Origin: Roseomonas sp. KE0001
Lineage (GTDB): Bacteria > Pseudomonadota > Alphaproteobacteria > Acetobacterales > Acetobacteraceae
Assembly (NCBI RefSeq): GCF_016107285.1
Contig: NZ_RCVQ01000002.1
Span: 186,001 to 250,000, forward strand
DNA length: 64,000 nt
Direction of reading: 5' to 3'
A program made the position numbers and the translations under genes. The notes under the pieces were generated by a model, which saw nothing but the letters and a program-made list of their open reading frames with translations, had not been told where the DNA came from and ran no database searches. Each line of letters begins with the position of its first letter. Within the stretch, counting starts at the first letter, position 1. Below are positions 1-11,239 of this stretch, piece by piece.

Positions 1-1996
<1,996 letters not shown>

Positions 1997-2080
1997 GGGA
2001 AGGAGATGGGGCTTTCCATTGTGGGAAGGTCAAGAGCGCCATTGACCGGCGCCGCGGGGCAGGGTTGATCCCCGCGCATC

Positions 2081-3157
2081 ATGCGCCTCCTCCCCCTTCT
2101 CCGCTCCCTCGCCGGCCTCGCGGCCCTCCTCGCCGCTTCCGGCCCCGCCGCCGCGCAGGCCCCCGACGCCGCGCAAGCCCCCGACGCCGCTCCGGGCGGG
2201 AGCCACCGCATCCAGCTCGCGAACCGCACCGGCCAGGTGGCGACCGGCTTCTACGCCCTGCGCGAGGGGCGGGCGGCGCAGGGCGGAGCGGAGGGCTGGG
2301 GGCGCAACACGCTGCCCGCGCCGATGCCCAGCGGCAAGCTGTTCACCCTGGCGACGCGGCCCGAGGCCGGCTGCCGCTTCGACCTGCGGCTGGTGGTGCA
2401 GGACGGCCGCGAGGCCATCCTGCGCGGCCGCGACATCTGCGCCGAGCCCCGCATCGCCGTCACCGAGGCCGATCTTCGCCCCGCGTCCAGCCAGCCGGCG
2501 CCCGGCGCGCCCAATCCGCGCGCCCGCGTCTCCTCCGGCAGCGGCTTCGTGGTGGCCACCGACCGCGTGATGACCAACCAGCATGTCGTCGCCGGCTGCG
2601 ACCGCATCTTCATCCGCACCGCCGATGGCCGCCTGCTGCCCGCCGTGCCGCCGGCCCGCGTCGATGCCGGGCTGGACCTCGCCCTGCTGGCCGTGCCGGG
2701 CAACCCCGGCGAGCCGCTGGCCTTCCGCGCGGCGCCGCCGGTGCGGCGCGGCGAGGGGGTCATCGCCTATGGCTTCCCGCTGCCGGGCCTGCTCTCCTCC
2801 GACCCCAAGCTGACGCGCGGCGAGGTGAACGGGCTGAACGGGCTCGGCAACAACCCGGCGCACTACCAGATCAGCGCCGCGGTGCAGCCGGGCAATTCCG
2901 GCGGGCCGCTGCTCGACCTGCAGGGCAACCTGGTCGGCGTGGTGGTGAGCAAGCTGCACGCGCAGAACATCGCGAAGCAGACGGGCGACATCCCGCAGAA
3001 CGTCAATTTCGCGGTGAAGGGCGAGGCCGCCCTGGCCTTCGCCCGCCGCGCCGGGCTGGCGCCCGCGACCGCCTCCAGCACCGGCGCGGAGAAGAGCGCG
3101 GCGGATGTGGGTGAGATCGCCAATCGCGGCGCCGTCTTCATCCGCTGCGAGCGGTAG
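2081..3157 (+). CDS. Secreted trypsin-like serine protease (S1 family)
   Basis: A 358-residue protein that begins with a typical Sec signal peptide (RR-containing n-region, Leu/Ala-rich core, cleavage probably after AAAQA near residue 26). It has a C-terminal chymotrypsin-fold protease domain. The catalytic triad is readable: H168 in TNQHVV, D199 in GLDLALL and S273 in PGNSGGP. No PDZ domain follows, unlike DegP/HtrA, so this is a stand-alone exported protease. Residues 27-165 form an uncharacterised N-terminal part. The ATG at 2081 is the only good start near the signal peptide. The stop codon TAG (3155-3157) is also the first three bases of a dispersed repeat. The substrate is unknown. Confidence 0.88.
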   Translation: MRLLPLLRSLAGLAALLAASGPAAAQAPDAAQAPDAAPGGSHRIQLANRTGQVATGFYALREGRAAQGGAEGWGRNTLPAPMPSGKLFTLATRPEAGCRFDLRLVVQDGREAILRGRDICAEPRIAVTEADLRPASSQPAPGAPNPRARVSSGSGFVVATDRVMTNQHVVAGCDRIFIRTADGRLLPAVPPARVDAGLDLALLAVPGNPGEPLAFRAAPPVRRGEGVIAYGFPLPGLLSSDPKLTRGEVNGLNGLGNNPAHYQISAAVQPGNSGGPLLDLQGNLVGVVVSKLHAQNIAKQTGDIPQNVNFAVKGEAALAFARRAGLAPATASSTGAEKSAADVGEIANRGAVFIRCER

Positions 3158-3261
3158 AGCAGGTCCCGACCTGGGGGAATCGCCTGATCGGGCGAAGATG
3201 CTCCTGAAAACGATAGGCCAGAGCGGTTGCCGTGAGCCGGTGCGAACGGCAACCGCTCTGG
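3155..3261 (+). repeat. Bipartite two-hairpin dispersed repeat, copy A
   Basis: A 107-bp element that aligns without gaps to 11239-11132 on the other strand (84 of 107 positions identical by hand count). It starts with TAGAGC, whose TAG terminates the protease gene. Its second half is a perfect inverted repeat: 3216-3232 pairs with 3247-3263 (17 bp) around a 14-nt loop. The first half (3165-3194) is a decayed version of the CCCGATCAGGTG stem seen in copy B. It sits between two convergent genes and may end transcription from both sides. Confidence 0.85.
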
Positions 3262-3268
3262 CCCGGGC

Positions 3269-3892
3269 TCAGCCCTCCCGCGCCAGCCGCGCCTCCGCCT
3301 CAGCCAGCTCCTCCGGCGTGTTGGCGTTGAAGAAGGGGTCCGCCGGCCCGCCCGGCCATTCCGCCTCGGCGCAGCCATGGCGCGCCGTCCAACGGGCGAC
3401 CTTCCGCTCATCGGCCAGGAGCGCCCGCCGCAGGGCGTCGCGCAGGGCCACCGGCCAGAGGCCGACCGCCGGATGCAGCCGGCCGCCGGAGCGGGCGCAG
3501 GCCAGGGGCGTGCCGGCCGCCACGCGGGCCGCGCGCAGCCGGGCGGCCAGGTCGGCGGGAATGAAGGGCGTGTCGCCCGGCACGGAGAGCAGCCAGCCGG
3601 CCCCGTCCCGCCGCTCCGCCAGCCAGTCGAGCCCGGCGAGGATGCCGGCCAGGGGCCCCGGCTGCCCGGGCAGGGGGTCGGGCAGCACGGGAATCGCCGG
3701 CCCCGCCCAGGGCGCGAAGCGGGCGGGATCCCCGTTGGCGCTGAGCAGCAGCCCCGCCACCTGCGGGCGCAGCCGGGCGATGACATGGGCCAGCATGGGA
3801 CGGCCGCCGAGCGGCAGCAGCGGCTTGTCGCCGCCCCCCATGCGGCGCGCTTGGCCGCCGGCCAGGATCAGGCCGAAGACCGGTTCGCTCAC
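3269..3892 (-). CDS. mobA: Molybdenum cofactor guanylyltransferase
   Basis: MobA attaches GMP to molybdopterin to make the MGD cofactor of DMSO-reductase-type enzymes. The N-terminal nucleotide-binding signature [18 protein letters not shown] is visible, followed by a Rossmann-like nucleotidyltransferase fold with the [10 protein letters not shown] metal/nucleotide loop. I chose the GTG start at 3892 because it overlaps the stop of the upstream DUF3016 gene as GTGA and puts the family signature near residue 5. A longer ATG start at 3943 would add 17 residues that look nothing like MobA. At 207 residues the length fits the family. The last codon is followed within 10 bp by repeat copy A. Confidence 0.9.
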   Translation of the reverse strand: MSEPVFGLILAGGQARRMGGGDKPLLPLGGRPMLAHVIARLRPQVAGLLLSANGDPARFAPWAGPAIPVLPDPLPGQPGPLAGILAGLDWLAERRDGAGWLLSVPGDTPFIPADLAARLRAARVAAGTPLACARSGGRLHPAVGLWPVALRDALRRALLADERKVARWTARHGCAEAEWPGGPADPFFNANTPEELAEAEARLAREG

Positions 3893-4422
3893 CGGAGGAA
3901 GCGCTGTCGGAACCAGTCGTCCAGCATCGCCTTCTCGAACCACAGGCGGTCCCCCGCCCGCGCCATGCGGGCGCGCGCCAGATAGGCCATGTCGCTCACG
4001 CTCTCCTCCGCCACCGCCGGCGCCTCGCCTGGATGATGCCCTGGATGATCCGTTGGATAACCCCCTGGGCGGACCAGCGCATAGCGCAGGCGGATGCGCG
4101 GCCAGGTGGCCTGCGTCATCACGCGGAGGTCGGGGTTGTCGATGCGCCAGGGCTCGCGCCGCCCGGCCAGGTCGATGTCCAGCACGGTGACGCGAAGCGC
4201 GGTGCCGGGCGGCAGGCGGGCGCCGAGCGCTTCCAGGTGCCGCCTGATGGCCAGGAGCTCCGGCGCGTCCGGCCGGGCGCCGCCGCCGCCATCGAGCCGG
4301 GCATCGGTGAAGCGGGCGGGATCGGCGAAGTCCACGCTCACCCCGGCGAGGGCGGGGGCGGAGGGCAGCAGCAGGCCGGCGGCCGCGAGCGGCGCCATGC
4401 GACGGAGGAGACGGACGGCCAT
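3889..4422 (-). CDS. DUF3016-type exported protein
   Basis: A 177-residue protein with a signal peptide ([20 protein letters not shown], cleavage near residue 25). Its body resembles DUF3016 proteins: V-x-F-DP-x-FTD at the start of the mature part, then a single domain containing DLAGRREPW and a C-terminal segment rich in Arg and Trp. The function of the family is not known; it is expected to be periplasmic. The start is the ATG at 4422, behind a strong AGGGAGGG ribosome binding site. The stop overlaps the GTG of mobA, so the two are translationally coupled, though no functional link is obvious. Confidence 0.75.
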   Translation of the reverse strand: MAVRLLRRMAPLAAAGLLLPSAPALAGVSVDFADPARFTDARLDGGGGARPDAPELLAIRRHLEALGARLPPGTALRVTVLDIDLAGRREPWRIDNPDLRVMTQATWPRIRLRYALVRPGGYPTDHPGHHPGEAPAVAEESVSDMAYLARARMARAGDRLWFEKAMLDDWFRQRFLR

Positions 4423-4574
4423 GCTGCCCTCCCTGAACGGCCAGCCCTGAACGACCGGCGGGCAGATGGGCATGGCGCGCGAGGCCGGCAAGGAGGGCGC
4501 CGGCCGGGAGGGCACGGGCCAGGAGGGCACGGGCAGGGGTGCCCGGCGGGAGGAGGCCCGCCGGGCGGCCGGGT

Positions 4575-5891
4575 TCAGGCGGCGCGCTCGGCCACGCATT
4601 CGCGCAGCGACTCGCCCAGGATGTCCATCCCCTCGTTGATCAGCGCGTCGGAGGCGGTGAGCGGCACCAGGAAGCGGACGACATTGCCGCGCACGCCGCA
4701 GGCCAGGATGATCAGGCCCTTCTGCGCCGCCCGGGCGATCAGCGCCTTGGTCAGGTCGGGGTCGGGCCGGTCGGGGTTGTTCCCCGAGACCAGCTCCATC
4801 GCCACCATGGCGCCGAGGCCGCGGATATCGCCGATCACGCCCTCCAGGCTGTTGGAGGACTGCATCTCCTTCAGCCGGCCGGTGAGCAGCTCGCCGATCT
4901 GCTCGGCCCGGGCGCAGAGCCCTTCCTCCTCGATCACGTCGAGCACGGCATTGCCGGCGGCGCAGGCCAGCGGGTTGCCGCCATAGGTGCCGCCGAGGCC
5001 GCCGGCGCCGGGGCTGTCCATGATCTCGGCCTTGCCGGTGACGGCGGAGAGCGGGAAGCCGCCGGCCAGCGACTTGGCCATGGTCATCAGGTCGGGCTGC
5101 ACGCCGGAATGCTCGATGGCGAACATCTTGCCGGTGCGGGCGAAACCGGTCTGCACCTCGTCCACGATCATGACGATGCCGTGCTCGTCGCAGATCTTCC
5201 GCAGGCCGGCGAGCAGCTCGCCCTGGGCGACATAGAAGCCGCCCTCGCCCTGGACGGGCTCGATGATCATGGCGGCGATCCGCTTCGGATCGACATCGGC
5301 GCGGAACATCACCTCCAGCGCCTCCAGCGTCTGCGCCACCTCCTTGCCGTGATAGGTCACGGGGAAGGGCAGGTGATAGATCTCGCCCGGCATCGAGCCG
5401 AAGCCCGCCTTGTAGGGCACCACCTTGCCGGTCAGCGCCATGCCGAGCAGGGTGCGGCCGTGGAAGGCGCCGGAGAAGGCGATGACGCCGTTCCGCCCGG
5501 TGTGGTGGCGGGCGATCTTGACCGCGTTCTCGATCGCCTCGGCGCCGGTGGTGAGGAACACCGTCTTGCGCGGGCCGCGCGTCGGCACCTTCTCGTTCAG
5601 CCGCTCGGCCAGGCGGATATAGCCCTCGTAGGGCATCACCTGGATGCAGGTATGGCTGAAGCTGTCGAGCTGCTTCTGCACCGCCGCCTTGACCTTGGGG
5701 TGCAGGTGGCCGGTGTTCAGCACCGCGATGCCGGCGGCGAAGTCGATGTAGCGCTTGCCCTCGATATCGGTGATCTCGGCATTCTCGGCCTTGGCCGCGA
5801 AGACCGGCAGCTGGATGCCCAGACCGCGCGGCACCGCCGCCTCGCGCCTCGCCTGCAGAGCCGCGTTGCTCCCGGTTGCCGTCACGCTCAT
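4575..5891 (-). CDS. gabT: 4-aminobutyrate aminotransferase (class III, PLP)
   Basis: A 438-residue class III aminotransferase that would transfer the amino group of GABA (or a related omega-amino acid such as 5-aminovalerate) to 2-oxoglutarate. Family marks are the PLP-phosphate loop [12 protein letters not shown], the cofactor Asp in [13 protein letters not shown], and the Schiff-base lysine in [24 protein letters not shown] segment follows, as in GabT. The length is normal. No gabD or gabR lies beside it; neighbours are the mobA pair downstream and a gap upstream. The exact substrate cannot be fixed from sequence alone, because GabT, DavT and related transaminases are close. Confidence 0.9.
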   Translation of the reverse strand: MSVTATGSNAALQARREAAVPRGLGIQLPVFAAKAENAEITDIEGKRYIDFAAGIAVLNTGHLHPKVKAAVQKQLDSFSHTCIQVMPYEGYIRLAERLNEKVPTRGPRKTVFLTTGAEAIENAVKIARHHTGRNGVIAFSGAFHGRTLLGMALTGKVVPYKAGFGSMPGEIYHLPFPVTYHGKEVAQTLEALEVMFRADVDPKRIAAMIIEPVQGEGGFYVAQGELLAGLRKICDEHGIVMIVDEVQTGFARTGKMFAIEHSGVQPDLMTMAKSLAGGFPLSAVTGKAEIMDSPGAGGLGGTYGGNPLACAAGNAVLDVIEEEGLCARAEQIGELLTGRLKEMQSSNSLEGVIGDIRGLGAMVAMELVSGNNPDRPDPDLTKALIARAAQKGLIILACGVRGNVVRFLVPLTASDALINEGMDILGESLRECVAERAA

Positions 5892-6048
5892 CGCCCGTCA
5901 CTCCCAATGGCCATGGATGGCGCGGACCATGCGCCCCTCGCCGTGTCCGGGCAAGGGCGGAGGCGGGCGAATCGCCGCGTGGCCTGAAAATATCGCTGTG
6001 CGATCAAAGGCCTGGGTGATCAAGGGCCTGGCGATCCGGGGCGGGCGG

Positions 6049-6276
6049 TCAGGCCCGCCGGGCGGGGCCGAAGGCATCCTCGGTGGTGGCGCGAACGACG
6101 CTGGCGAAGAGGCGCAGCGCCTCCGGCCCGCCCTGGTCGATCAGGGCGCCCTCCTCCATCTCGCTGGCCAGGGTCTCGGCCTGGCCGGCCAGGAGTTGCG
6201 CGGCACGGCGCAGCGCCTCCTGCGACAGGGCGAGCTGCTGCTGTTCGGTGAAGTCATGCCAGGTGGCGAGGGCCAT
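6049..6276 (-). CDS. Small uncharacterised protein (75 aa)
   Basis: An open frame of 75 codons with good coding character, starting at the ATG at 6276. The product is acidic and mostly helical, rich in Gln, Glu, Ala and Leu, with no signal peptide, membrane segment or cysteine motif. It begins [14 protein letters not shown] and has an amphipathic pattern through the middle ([15 protein letters not shown]). It lies 108 bp downstream of rlmB on the same strand and could be co-transcribed with it. I do not recognise the family. Confidence 0.6.
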   Translation of the reverse strand: MALATWHDFTEQQQLALSQEALRRAAQLLAGQAETLASEMEEGALIDQGGPEALRLFASVVRATTEDAFGPARRA

Positions 6277-6384
6277 GGTTGCTCAGTCCAAGGTTGCGCC
6301 ATCCTGGCCGGGGTTCCCGCCTCGGGGGGCGGCCGGCGCAGCCTGCCCGCCGGAGGCTTGACGAAAGCTGAAGGCGCGGTGGCC

Positions 6385-7284
6385 TCAGCCCTCGCGCGCC
6401 AGCTCGTAGAGCGCCACGGCGGCGGCGACCGAGACGTTCAGGCTCTCCACCGCGCCGGAGATCGGCAGCCGCACCAGCTCGTCGCAGGTCTCGCGCTGCA
6501 GCCGCCGCAGGCCGCTGTCCTCGGCGCCGAGCACCAGCGCCACCGGCCGGTCCCGCGGCCTGGCGCGGGCCAGCTCCTCGCGCGCCTCCCCGGCCAGGCC
6601 CATCACCCAGTAGCCGGCCTTCTGCAGGGTCTGGATGGTGCGCGCCAGATTGACCTCGCGCGCCACCGGCACGCTGTCGAGCGCGCCGACGGCCGCGCGC
6701 GCCATGGCGCTGGTCTCGGGTGGCGCGTTGCGGTCCTGCATGACCACCGCGGCGGCGCCGAAGGCGGCGGCGGAGCGCAGGATGGCGCCGACATTGCGCG
6801 GATCGGTCACCTGGTCGAGCAGCAGGACGGTGCCGCGCGAACGGGCCAGCACCTCGTCCAGCGGCACCGGAGGCAGCGGCTCGGCCAGCAGGGCGGCGCC
6901 CTGGTGCACCGCGTCCTCCGGCAGGAAGGTCTGGAAGCGGCCCCGCTCGGCCCGCTCGGCCTGCAGCGGCCAGGGCCTGGGAAGGCGCGCGGCCAGGGCC
7001 TGCTCGGCCTCGGCGGTCAGCAGCAGGCGGCGGTTGCGGCGGCGCGGATTGGCCAGGGCGGCGGCGACGGTGTGCAGGCCATAGAGCCAGAGCGTGCCGC
7101 CCTCGGCGCGGTCGCGGTCGCGCGCCGGCGCGGCCTCGCCGGCGGCGTCGGGGCGGCCGCGCGCGGCCTCGCGGCGGTCCTGCGGCCGCTGCTCCGGCGC
7201 CGGCGTGGCCGGGGCGGAGGCGGCGCGGAATGGGGTACGGGCGGGGCGGCGCGGGCCTTCCGGCCGGCGAGGGGGGCGGGACAT
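6385..7284 (-). CDS. rlmB: SpoU-family 23S rRNA (guanosine-2'-O-)-methyltransferase, RlmB-like
   Basis: A 299-residue SpoU (SPOUT) methyltransferase, probably the enzyme that 2'-O-methylates G2251 in 23S rRNA with SAM. The three SpoU motifs are clear in the C-terminal half: [26 protein letters not shown] and [19 protein letters not shown], which form the trefoil knot. An L30-like substrate-binding domain precedes them ([14 protein letters not shown] onward). The first ~60 residues are a disordered Arg/Pro/Ala extension. The ATG at 7284 is preferred. Longer in-frame starts run back through tRNA-Tyr and are not credible. Confidence 0.9.
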   Translation of the reverse strand: MSRPPRRPEGPRRPARTPFRAASAPATPAPEQRPQDRREAARGRPDAAGEAAPARDRDRAEGGTLWLYGLHTVAAALANPRRRNRRLLLTAEAEQALAARLPRPWPLQAERAERGRFQTFLPEDAVHQGAALLAEPLPPVPLDEVLARSRGTVLLLDQVTDPRNVGAILRSAAAFGAAAVVMQDRNAPPETSAMARAAVGALDSVPVAREVNLARTIQTLQKAGYWVMGLAGEAREELARARPRDRPVALVLGAEDSGLRRLQRETCDELVRLPISGAVESLNVSVAAAVALYELAREG

Positions 7285-7389
7285 GGCGGCATCCTGCGGA
7301 TCGGCGGGGACAAAGCAAGCGAATGACGGGGCCGGCGGGCGGCGGCGGGCGAAGCGAGCGGATTCTTCGCCCCCTTCGCGCGGGGTGCG

Positions 7390-7417
7390 TTGACAGGCGG
7401 TGCCGAAACCGGATAGT
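7390..7417 (+). promoter_or_regulatory. Sigma-70-type promoter for tRNA-Tyr/tRNA-Gly/tuf1
   Basis: A perfect -35 box TTGACA (7390-7395) is followed 16 bp later by GATAGT (7412-7417). The predicted start is near 7424, about 25 bases before the mature tRNA-Tyr. It lies in the gap between the divergent rlmB and the tRNAs and is the obvious promoter of the tRNA-tuf1 unit. Confidence 0.7.
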
Positions 7418-7448
7418 GCGCGGCGCTCCCGCCGGCCGGGGAAAGCGC

Positions 7449-7531
7449 GGAGGGGTGCCCGAGTGGCTAAAGGGGACGGACTGTAAATCCGTTGGCTTGC
7501 GCCTACGTTGGTTCGAATCCAACCCCCTCCA
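7449..7531 (+). tRNA. tRNA-Tyr (anticodon GTA)
   Basis: A class II tRNA with a long variable arm. The acceptor stem GGAGGGG (7449-7455) pairs with CCCCTCC (7524-7530) and the discriminator is A7531. The anticodon GTA is at 7483-7485 in the loop CTGTAAA, and the T arm is GTTGG-TTCGAAT-CCAAC. The CCA end is not encoded. Confidence 0.97.
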
Positions 7532-7633
7532 TATCCGGCCTGTCGCCGCGAGGCATCGCGGCACCGGCCGGGCGGCAATCCTCCCCGGTTGGACGGCGCC
7601 ACGGCGCGGTGGCCCGCAAGGGCCCCGCGCGGT

Positions 7634-7707
7634 GCGGGTGTAGCTCAATGGTAGAGCCCCAGCCTTCCAAGCTGGTTGTGCGGGTTCGATTCCCGTCACC
7701 CGCTCCA
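7634..7707 (+). tRNA. tRNA-Gly (anticodon TCC)
   Basis: The acceptor stem GCGGGTG (7634-7640) pairs with CACCCGC (7697-7703). The discriminator is T7704 and the CCA (7705-7707) is encoded. The anticodon TCC (7666-7668) sits in the loop CTTCCAA between CCAGC and GCTGG. It lies just ahead of tuf1, the same tRNA-tuf linkage seen in many proteobacteria. Confidence 0.97.
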
Positions 7708-7795
7708 TCTCTCTGCCGAGGGGCTGGAGCCGGGTGCGGGGCAGAGGGCCGGATGTCGCGCCGGTATCGGCGCTGGACCGACAGGGTGACGATAG

Positions 7796-8983
<1,188 letters not shown>

Positions 8984-9023
8984 TCCGCCTCCCGCGCCGG
9001 CCTGGCCGGCGCGTGGGGAAAGG

Positions 9024-9061
9024 GAGCGGGCGGTCCCCCGGGGGCCGCCCGCTCTTTCTTT
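9024..9061 (+). terminator. Rho-independent terminator after tuf1
   Basis: A 14-bp GC-rich stem (9024-9037 with 9041-9054, one G-U pair) with a 3-nt loop is followed at once by TTTCTTT (9055-9061). It closes the tRNA-Tyr/tRNA-Gly/tuf1 unit. Confidence 0.9.
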
Positions 9062-9143
9062 GCGCGGGCTTTTGTGCCGGGCGGGTGGCGGGCGGCGGAA
9101 TCCTCTACAGTTCCGCCCGGACCGCAGAAGGACAGCACGGCCG

Positions 9144-9632
9144 ATGCCCAGCAGACTGGACCCCCTGCCGCCCGGCTGGGCCGGCAGCCGCTACGCCAGC
9201 TTCGGCCGCCGCCTCGGGGCGCAGCTGATCGACTTCCTCTGCCTGCTGCCGGTGGGATTCCTGCTCGGCCTGGTGCAGGCGATGTCGATCTCCCTGCAGG
9301 GCGGCGATCCCGCCGAGCAGGACCCCGGCCTGCTGTCGGAGCTGATGGTGCAGCTCATCCTGGCGCTGATCATCCTGCTCTTCTGGGTGCTGCGGCAGGC
9401 CACGCCGGGCAAGCTCGCGCTGGGGCTTCGCATCGTCGATGCCGAGACCGGCGCGCCCGCCTCCTTCCCGCGGCTCCTGGCGCGGTACTGCAGCTACATC
9501 CTCTCCGCCCTGCCGCTCTGCCTTGGCTACTTCTGGATGCTCTGGGATCCGCGCCGGCAGTGCTGGCACGACAAGCTGGGGCGCACCGTGGTGCTGCATG
9601 TCGGCGGCCCCTCGACAGGGGTTGCCGGCTGA
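9144..9632 (+). CDS. RDD-family membrane protein
   Basis: A 162-residue inner-membrane protein of the RDD family. It has an N-terminal segment with [15 protein letters not shown] (the R..D pattern that names the family), a first helix [16 protein letters not shown], a second [16 protein letters not shown], then [16 protein letters not shown] and a third helix before a [11 protein letters not shown] tail. RDD proteins are of mostly unknown role, and some are linked to ion or solute transport. The ATG at 9144 follows GAAGGACA. It is set between tuf1 and tRNA-Trp, and the tRNA-Trp promoter overlaps its 3' end. Confidence 0.88.
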   Translation: MPSRLDPLPPGWAGSRYASFGRRLGAQLIDFLCLLPVGFLLGLVQAMSISLQGGDPAEQDPGLLSELMVQLILALIILLFWVLRQATPGKLALGLRIVDAETGAPASFPRLLARYCSYILSALPLCLGYFWMLWDPRRQCWHDKLGRTVVLHVGGPSTGVAG

Positions 9633-9640
9633 CTTATAGA
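9612..9640 (+). promoter_or_regulatory. Promoter for tRNA-Trp-secE-nusG
   Basis: TCGACA (9612-9617), a 17-bp spacer and TATAGA (9635-9640) place a predicted start near 9647, about 23 bases before tRNA-Trp. The -35 lies inside the end of the RDD gene. Confidence 0.6.
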
Positions 9641-9669
9641 CCCAGCCTCGCGCAGCGATGGCGCCGCGC

Positions 9670-9746
9670 AGGGGCGTAGCTCAATTGGCTAGAGCGCCGG
9701 TCTCCAAAACCGGAGGTTGGGGGTTCGAGACCCTCCGCCCCTGCCA
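9670..9746 (+). tRNA. tRNA-Trp (anticodon CCA)
   Basis: The acceptor stem AGGGGCG (9670-9676) pairs with CGCCCCT (9736-9742), the discriminator is G9743 and the CCA is encoded (9744-9746). The anticodon CCA is at 9704-9706 in the loop CTCCAAA. tRNA-Trp immediately upstream of secE is a common proteobacterial order. Confidence 0.97.
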
Positions 9747-9897
9747 GTGTCCAGGCTTTGATGCCGGTGCGGCCCCCGAAGGAGTCCGGGGCCCGGCCCG
9801 GCCCGCCGCGCGAGGCCGGGTCTTGCGGGGTGGCTCCGGTCCGGAGACCGCCCGCGCTGTGTTTCCCAGAGAGTCGTTTCCCAGGAACCAGGTAAGG

Positions 9898-10104
9898 TTG
9901 GCAGTTTTGGCGAAGCTCGATCCCGCGGGGTTCATCCGCGATGTGCGGCAGGAGGTGTCCCGCGTCACCTGGCCGACGCGCAAGGAGACGCTGATCACCA
10001 CCGGCCTGGTCCTGGCGCTCTCGGCCCTGGCGGCGGTGTTTTTCCTGGCGACCGACAAGCTCATCCAGCTCGCGATGAGCCTGCTGTTCGGCTTCGGTGT
10101 TTGA
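9898..10104 (+). CDS. secE: Protein translocase subunit SecE
   Basis: SecE is the small essential clamp of the SecYEG channel. The 68-residue product has the conserved amphipathic stretch EVSRVTWPTRKE and a single C-terminal membrane helix (TTGLVLALSALAAVFFL). I place the start at TTG 9898, which sits four bases behind an AGGTAAGG ribosome binding site and gives the usual length for a single-helix SecE. The reading frame is open further upstream through tRNA-Trp, which is not plausible. secE is followed 16 bp later by nusG. Confidence 0.92.
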   Translation: MAVLAKLDPAGFIRDVRQEVSRVTWPTRKETLITTGLVLALSALAAVFFLATDKLIQLAMSLLFGFGV

Positions 10105-10120
10105 GGGCGGGAGCGGTTCC

Positions 10121-10657
10121 ATGGCCGACATGAAGTGGTACGTCGTTCACGTCTATTCGGGCTTCGAGAAGAAGATCGCGAGCCAGATCAAGGAGCAGGC
10201 GGCCCAGAAGGGGCTGGCTGACAAGATCGGCGACATCCTCGTCCCCTCCGAGGAGGTGACGGAGGTGCGGCGCGGCCAGAAGGTCAATTCCGAGCGCAAG
10301 TTCTTCCCCGGCTACGTGCTGGTGAAGATGCAGATGACCGACGAGGCCTGGCACCTGGTCAAGGACACGCCCAAGGTCACCGGCTTCCTCGGCGCCCGCA
10401 ACCGCCCGAGCCCGATCAGCGAGGCCGAGGCGCTGCGCATCGTGCAGCAGGTCCAGGAGGGCGCCGACAAGCCCAAGCGGCCCGCCATCGTCTTCGAGGT
10501 GGGCGAGCAGGTGCGCGTCGCCGACGGTCCCTTCACCAGCTTCATGGGCTCGGTGGAGGAGGTGGACGAGGAGAAGGGCCGCGTGAAGGTCTCCGTCTCC
10601 ATCTTCGGCCGCGCCACCCCGGTCGAGCTCGAATACGCCCAGGTCGAGAAGGTCTGA
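10121..10657 (+). CDS. nusG: Transcription elongation/antitermination factor NusG
   Basis: A 178-residue NusG: the NGN domain ([16 protein letters not shown] onward, to about residue 110) binds RNA polymerase, and a KOW domain follows ([12 protein letters not shown] to the end) that contacts Rho or ribosomal protein S10. The ATG at 10121 is preferred over a GTG at 10097 that overlaps secE, because [10 protein letters not shown] matches the usual NusG N-terminus. Normally rplK comes next; here a DUF2062 gene and then an inserted efflux cassette follow. Confidence 0.97.
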   Translation: MADMKWYVVHVYSGFEKKIASQIKEQAAQKGLADKIGDILVPSEEVTEVRRGQKVNSERKFFPGYVLVKMQMTDEAWHLVKDTPKVTGFLGARNRPSPISEAEALRIVQQVQEGADKPKRPAIVFEVGEQVRVADGPFTSFMGSVEEVDEEKGRVKVSVSIFGRATPVELEYAQVEKV

Positions 10658-10667
10658 GGCCCTTGCC

Positions 10668-11105
10668 TTGCTCCGCGGCCTGATCCAGGGGCTGCGGGGC
10701 CGCTGGGAGAGCCTCATGGCCTCCCCGGGCGGCGCTGCGCATGTGGCGCGGGGCGTCGCCGCCGGAGCTGCCGCCGCCATGCTGCCGGCCTTCGGCCTGC
10801 ATCTCGCCGTCGCCGCCCTTCTCGCCCTGATCCTGCGCGGCAGCCTGCCGGTGGCCGGGGGCACCTGCCTTGCTCTCGGCAATCCCCTGACCCATGCCAT
10901 CCTGTTGCCGGCCGAGTACGCGATCGGCCGCCTCCTGCTGCCGCCCCGGGTGGAATTCCTGCCCGCGCACGGGCCGGCCTGGCTGATGGCGGTGCTGCCG
11001 GCGGCGGAGGAGACAGTGGTGGGCGGGCTGGTCCTGGCGCTGCTCGCCGGCCTGCTGGCGGGCGGGGCGGCGTGGCGCGCGCTCGGCGGCGGGCCGCGCG
11101 GATAG
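10668..11105 (+). CDS. DUF2062 membrane protein
   Basis: A 145-residue protein with the DUF2062 pattern: [15 protein letters not shown], then a hydrophobic helix ([18 protein letters not shown]), a [14 protein letters not shown] segment matching the family's N-P-L-T motif, and a last helix ([16 protein letters not shown]). Two to three membrane segments are expected. Function is unknown. It begins with TTG 10 bp after nusG, with no promoter visible, so it is probably read through from nusG; an ATG at 10716 is an alternative start. It ends just before repeat copy B. Confidence 0.75.
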   Translation: MLRGLIQGLRGRWESLMASPGGAAHVARGVAAGAAAAMLPAFGLHLAVAALLALILRGSLPVAGGTCLALGNPLTHAILLPAEYAIGRLLLPPRVEFLPAHGPAWLMAVLPAAEETVVGGLVLALLAGLLAGGAAWRALGGGPRG

Positions 11106-11131
11106 CACTCCGCTCCGGGCCGCCGCCCTGA

Positions 11132-11239
11132 CCTGGAGCATTTTCCGTTCGCCCTGGCTCACGGCACACGCTCTGGCCATTTGTTTTTGCGAGCATCTTC
11201 ACCCGATCAGGTGCTTCCACCTGATCGGGATCCGCTCTA
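11132..11239 (-). repeat. Bipartite two-hairpin dispersed repeat, copy B
   Basis: The inverted counterpart of the 3155-3261 element. On the minus strand it begins TAGAGC, and the TAG (11239-11237) is the stop codon of the HlyD gene, as in copy A. Here the first hairpin is perfect: 11202-11213 pairs with 11218-11229 (12 bp, 4-nt loop). The second hairpin (CCAGAGCGTGTGCCG against CGGAAAATGCTCCAG) has decayed. It lies between two convergent genes. Confidence 0.85.

Noticed and set aside
5997-6035. Direct repeat GATCAARGGCCTGG beyond gabT
   Set aside because: Two short copies only, with no structure or recurrence elsewhere in the window; probably chance.
7285-7602. Extended rlmB start at 7602
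   Set aside because: The frame would run through tRNA-Tyr; the ATG at 7284 gives a normal protein.
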